Part shown: piece by piece, positions 60,346-64,000 of the stretch
Layout of the letters: every line of letters begins with the position of its first letter
Position numbering within the stretch: the stretch's first letter is position 1
Assembly (NCBI GenBank): GCA_944452925.2
Contig: OX101819.2
Span: 57,938,306 to 58,002,305 of the forward strand
DNA length: 64,000 nt
From: Chrysolina oricalcia
Lineage: Eukaryota > Arthropoda > Insecta > Coleoptera > Chrysomelidae
Direction: 5' to 3'
Translations under genes and position numbers: made by a program
The notes under the pieces: model-generated
Seen by the model: the letters and a program-made list of their open reading frames with translations, nothing else
Told to the model about the DNA's origin: nothing
Databases searched by the model: none

Positions 60346-60540
60346 AATATCACTATTATTTATTTAATTTTAAGCCTAACATATACAATATTACAAATGT
60401 ATAAATATAAAGTGTCAAAGTGTATGTGAAAGAATGATTCTCAAGAAAGCTCAGTACAGATCGACAAGCGTAAGGATGCCTCTGAGATGCGCAAACGATA
60501 GAAAGCGTGAGTAGATGTTCGACAAAGATCGACTACTGTT

Positions 60541-60589
60541 CACTGAAATGAAATTATATTAGTCAACATAATATAATTTCATTTCAGTG
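60541..60589. repeat. Perfect 21-bp-arm hairpin
   Basis: Two exact 21-bp inverted arms (CACTGAAATG... and ...CATTTCAGTG) around the loop GTCAACA. AT-rich stem. Confidence 0.9.
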
Positions 60590-60954
60590 CTACTGTTTAA
60601 TAAGGCAGAGCGATTGAGCTCCTGCCCCACTCCAGGGTTTTGTCTACTGCGCAACCAATTCTCAGAGGCATCCTTACTCTTGTCGATCAGTACATGAGGA
60701 TTTCAACACTTGGTATTTATTGATTTTTAAATAGAGACCTAACCCTTTCTACTTTGTCAGTTCCGCTTATTGACAATTCAAGGTATAATCAGATTTTGAA
60801 AAAAATTTGAAGTACTTATTACCTTTACCAAGGCAAAACTATGGTTTGATAAAGGCTCTTCCTCAAAGAAATGATTTCCAAAAATTTAAAGTAAGTCCTT
60901 TGGTATATCATTAATTGTCCTCACTGTTAGAATTTTAACAATGTCAATATTATT

Positions 60955-61345
60955 GGAAAATAAATTCAATTTTCCTTTCATCTTAATGTTTATCCCCCTG
61001 CTCACAGATATTTATAACAAACATTGAGGAATTCACCACTTTCCCATAGGCTTTTCGTATCTGTAATTTTGAATGAGTTTCTTTGTCCTCCAATATTATA
61101 TTTGACGAATACGTTTGATTGCATGATTTGCATCGTGCATTCGACGCCACTGGAACCTCACCTGTGGAATGTTTGTTTACTATAATTTGTTTTGCAAACA
61201 AAGCAGTATTTCGACATTGTGACTCACTAAACCACTGTACTATTTTGAAAAATATTCCAAATGTAACTTTAAGTTGTTTAAGCAGGACAAAAACCACGAA
61301 AACACACAGGAAAATTTCTAACACTTCATCAACACAAAACGACAA
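60955..61345 (-). pseudogene. Right inner arm: inverted copy of 60000-60345
   Basis: Reverse strand reads MSKYCFVCKTN...KQTFHR and the same PVASNARCKSCNQTYSS frame with eight or so conservative replacements. A stop lies after FHR in the first frame. The Cys pair CFVC is kept here and lost in the left arm. Confidence 0.4.
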
Positions 61346-61727
61346 CGTACAATGGCCGCCATGGCCGGTGTCTCAAGCGGTGTTGCCAAGAGTAAAATAA
61401 TTCTAGTAACCGCTCGAAGTGCCTAAAATTTCATCAGTTCAAAACGACATATATCTTCCTTTTTGGTAATTTTTTCACACCTTTCTGGATTTAAACATTT
61501 CTCTAGAATTTTTAGACTAATACATCTGAATATAAAATATGATTGATTATGCATTTATTGGTGGGTTCCTACCAAAATCATATTTTTTTACCAATTTGAC
61601 AACAGGGCGTCAATGTTTGAAAACACGAGGGATGAGAGGTGTACGTAAATAAACAAAGTTGTCTTCGGTTCAGTGAATATGATGTTTACGTAGCATCGGG
61701 CCGATCTATGTTTACTTATTGATCTGA

Positions 61728-62036
61728 GGTTTGGTTCATGCTATTCGAACTTTGGTTTATCTTGACTCAACTAGCAAAACTTATCTCAAAATTGATTTTA
61801 AGAATGCTTTCAATCTCATAAGACGTGACATAATTTTAGAAGAAGTTTACAATCATTTTCCACAAATTTTTCATTACGTTCCATCTAGTTATGGATCCAT
61901 TTCTACTTTAACTTATGGAAAACATCTAGTAGAATCCCAGGAGGGAGTCCAGCAAGGTTATCCTTTAGGTCCTCTGTTATTTTGTATAGGAGCCCAAAAA
62001 TTATTTTCTAAATTAAAATCAAAAATCAATATTTGG
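61728..62036 (+). pseudogene. LINE reverse transcriptase, motifs A and B
   Basis: GLVHAIRTLVYL, YLKIDFKNAFNLIRRDIIL (motif A), then EGVQQGYPLGPLLFCIGAQ (motif B; most relatives have GDPLG). It ends at KSKINIW, where the Penelope element is inserted. RT core belongs to the group with KIDFKNAFN and EGVQQGDPLGP signatures. Confidence 0.85.
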
Positions 62037-63478
62037 CCATTGACCCAAGTTACATTCTAGTCAGCTTCGATGTGGTGTCCCTATTTACGAAGGTACCATT
62101 AGATGAAGCCATGAGGGGAATAGAACTTCTGTTCCCAAGCGATATCTCAAAACTTTTTGAAATATGTTTAACATCGTCGTACTTTGTTTTCGACAACAAA
62201 ATATACGAACAATTATATGGGAATGGGAAGCCCACTGAGCCCACTTATTGCAAATTTTGTCATGGAAAAGCTAGAAAAACAAGCAATAGAGACGGCAAAG
62301 TACAAACCCAAGGTATGGTTGCGATATGTAGACGACACGTTCATAATTTGTAGTCATGGACTGGAAAAACTCAACAAATTCCTTGAGCACATTAATAGGA
62401 TACACCCGTATATACAATTCACAATGGAAGTTGAAAAGGATAGAGAACTGCCTTTCTTAGACGTTCTCATTTTTCGAAAAGAAGGACGTTTGGGGCACAA
62501 GGTATATAGAAAACCAACGCATACTGATCGATACCTCCACAGTACCTCAAATCATCATCCGTGTCAAAAACAAGGAATTATCAAAACACTAGTAGACCGA
62601 GCCAGAAGAATATGTGAACCCGAATATTTGAAAGCGGAGCTGAAACACTTGAAAAGCGCACTTCTTTCAAACGGATATAAGGAAAGCGAAATTGATCGGT
62701 GAATAAAACGCAAAAGAAAGAACTCTAGCGACAGTGGATCGAATGGCTGCCAGGAACAAAGTAAAGCATTTCTACCGTATGTTCCTAGGGTCACAGATCG
62801 GATTGGCCGTATACTACGAAAGTATGATATCAAAACCATATATAAACCTTCAAAGAAACTGAAGGATCAGTTGAGATCGGCGAAGGATAAACGTGATGAA
62901 CTAAGCCCATCTGGGGTGTACCGCATTCCATGCACCTGTGGCAACGTTTATATCGGAACCACGAAGTGTTCGACAAATACCAGAATAAAGGAACACAAGG
63001 CCAATTGCCGGTTAGGACACTCAGAAAAATCCGCTGTCGCAGAACATGCGCTTAACAATAACAAACACAGAGTGAAGTTCGAATAAACCCAAGTAATTGC
63101 CACAACACATGCATATTATCCAAGACTCTTCCGAGAAGCAATCGAAATCGAAAAACATCCCAACAATTTCAACAGAATTGAAGAAGGGTTACAATTGAAT
63201 GAAGCATGGCTACCTGTTCTCAAGAAAACGGTAATAACACCATACCGGGAAATTAATGAATCCGAGGGGGTACCCGACGCAGGGACGATGGCACCGGACG
63301 CAGGTACGAGTACGTCGACCCATAAATACTGGCTGAGACAACGCATACCAAACAAGTAGTGTTCAGTGATCGAAACTATAAACATTTCTCTTGAAAATGC
63401 CAACCACTCGTGTTGGCGAAACGTCGAGTTTTTCTCTAAATAAACGTCGGCCTAAAAACCCGAAAAACCATCATTCAT
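62037..63478 (+). mobile_element. Penelope-like element, 1.44 kb, 5' truncated
   Basis: The 11-bp duplication TCAATATTTGG flanks it (62026-62036 and 63479-63489). It contains the back half of RT, a GIY-YIG domain, and a 3' UTR whose end, GGCGAAACGTCGAG to CATCATTCAT, is also found inverted at 10517-10640. Confidence 0.9.
62043..63355 (+). pseudogene. Penelope RT and GIY-YIG endonuclease
   Basis: SFDVVSLFTKVPLDEA (RT motif A), YFVFDNKIYEQLYG, then after a one-base-type frameshift near 62220 GMGSPLSPLIANFVMEKLE, WLRYVDDTFII (catalytic Asp pair intact), ELPFLDVLIF, KPTHTDRYLHSTSNHHPCQK. A single in-frame TGA (62700-62702) precedes FLPYVPRVTDRIG and the nuclease GVYRIPCTCGNVYIGTTKCS (CxC..YIGxT). 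A second in-frame TAA (63084-63086) precedes YPRLFREAIEIEKHPNNFNR. So three lesions in about 1.3 kb. Confidence 0.9.
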
Positions 63479-64000
63479 TCAATATTTGGTATTTAGATGA
63501 TGGTTCGCTTATCGTCTCATCCGATAATATCTCTGACGATTTGGCAAATTGGGACTATACTTGAATAAATCAAAATGTGAAATTTACAAGTTTGGAAATA
63601 CAGATTCGATTTTCCTAAAACTGTCAAAAATAATGTATTCTAATATCGACAAAATTTCAGTCTTGGGATCTCCTTTAGGTCCCATTGCAGAAATCACATC
63701 TCTTCAAAGGAAAATCACATCACTTAGTCTCATGGGGACGCGTCTATGTATGCTGGAACCTCATCAAGCATTCTATTTATTAAGAAATTGTTTTGCTATG
63801 CCTCGCCTTCAATATTTATTACGAACTTGTAATTTACATGGTCATCCTTTTGACTGTTTTTGATATGACACTCCGTTCGATTTTATCACAAATCGTAAAT
63901 ATTGATTTTTCCGAAAACGAATGGTTACAAGTTTCATTGCCCACGAGACTTGGAGGCTTGGGTATTCGACGATCAAATGACATTGCTCTGCCAAGTTTCA
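63479..64000 (+). pseudogene. LINE reverse transcriptase, continuation to window end
   Basis: Resumes exactly after the Penelope element with NIWYLDDGSLIV (catalytic Asp pair). A frameshift or small deletion near 63545 leads to GLYLNKSKCEIYKFG, LGSPLGPIAE, LLRNCFAMPRLQYLLRTC. Another frame change near 63860 leads to DFSENEWLQVSLPTRLGGLG and RRSNDIALPSF, cut by the window end. Confidence 0.85.

Larger units (their letters stand above)
59120..61727. mobile_element. 2.6-kb inverted-repeat element with 10-bp target duplication
   Basis: GGTTTGGTTC occurs at 59110-59119 and 61728-61737. The element begins TCAGATCAATAAG and ends CTTATTGATCTGA; about 66 bp at each end are near-perfect inverted repeats. 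A second, inner inverted duplication (about 60000-60345 and 60955-61345) and a third (60458-60495 with 60655-60693) nest around a 21-bp perfect hairpin at 60541-60589. No transposase is recognised. A 9-10-bp duplication would fit Mutator/FB-like elements. Confidence 0.85.

Overview
The window is eukaryotic, AT-rich, intron-containing DNA and is almost entirely built of transposable elements. The mix of families (P-element/THAP, mariner, hAT, CR1/Jockey-type LINEs, Penelope-like elements, tyrosine-recombinase elements and many TA-flanked foldback elements ending in CAGGGTG..CACCCTG) points to an insect; a beetle is a reasonable guess but species cannot be read from the sequence. No confident single-copy host gene, rRNA or intact tRNA was found. 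The best host-exon candidate is a GC3-rich reading frame at 40942-41283.

Layout. 1-3315: spliced P-element (THAP9-like) transposase, complete except for the start, broken by one frameshift and one in-frame stop. 5563-6682: tyrosine recombinase with all visible catalytic residues, flanked by inverted copies of a short motif that belongs to a dispersed palindromic repeat family. 7685-7852: lone THAP-finger exon, followed by four 165-bp tandem repeats (8235-8891). 9.7-16 kb: Penelope remnants, a probable solo LTR, a tRNA-derived SINE, a Harbinger-like fragment and a reverse-strand CR1-like LINE. 17-24 kb: foldback elements, a LINE RNase H domain, a 1.9-kb foldback element and another reverse-strand LINE. 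25-41 kb: palindromes, short exon-bearing elements, a 1.55-kb foldback element with about 0.58-kb arms, LINE 3' ends, GC-richer direct repeats, and a second tyrosine-recombinase fragment next to two palindromes.

42-46 kb: two more copies of the 1.9-kb foldback family, 355 bp apart, one carrying its own 199-bp insertion. 46.5-52 kb: hAT and LINE fragments, and a Penelope element with an inverted partial copy, interrupted by a 594-bp foldback element and by a CR1-like LINE. 53-57 kb: a dead mariner split by a 2.74-kb foldback element whose arms are tandem arrays of a 20-nt motif. 59-64 kb: a LINE interrupted twice, by a 2.6-kb inverted-repeat element (10-bp target duplication) and by a 1.44-kb Penelope element (11-bp target duplication); it runs off the window end.

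The elements do not form a pathway. The relations that can be read are insertion order (nesting), several target-site duplications, and a possible but unproven link between the tyrosine recombinases and the palindromic CGAG hairpins.
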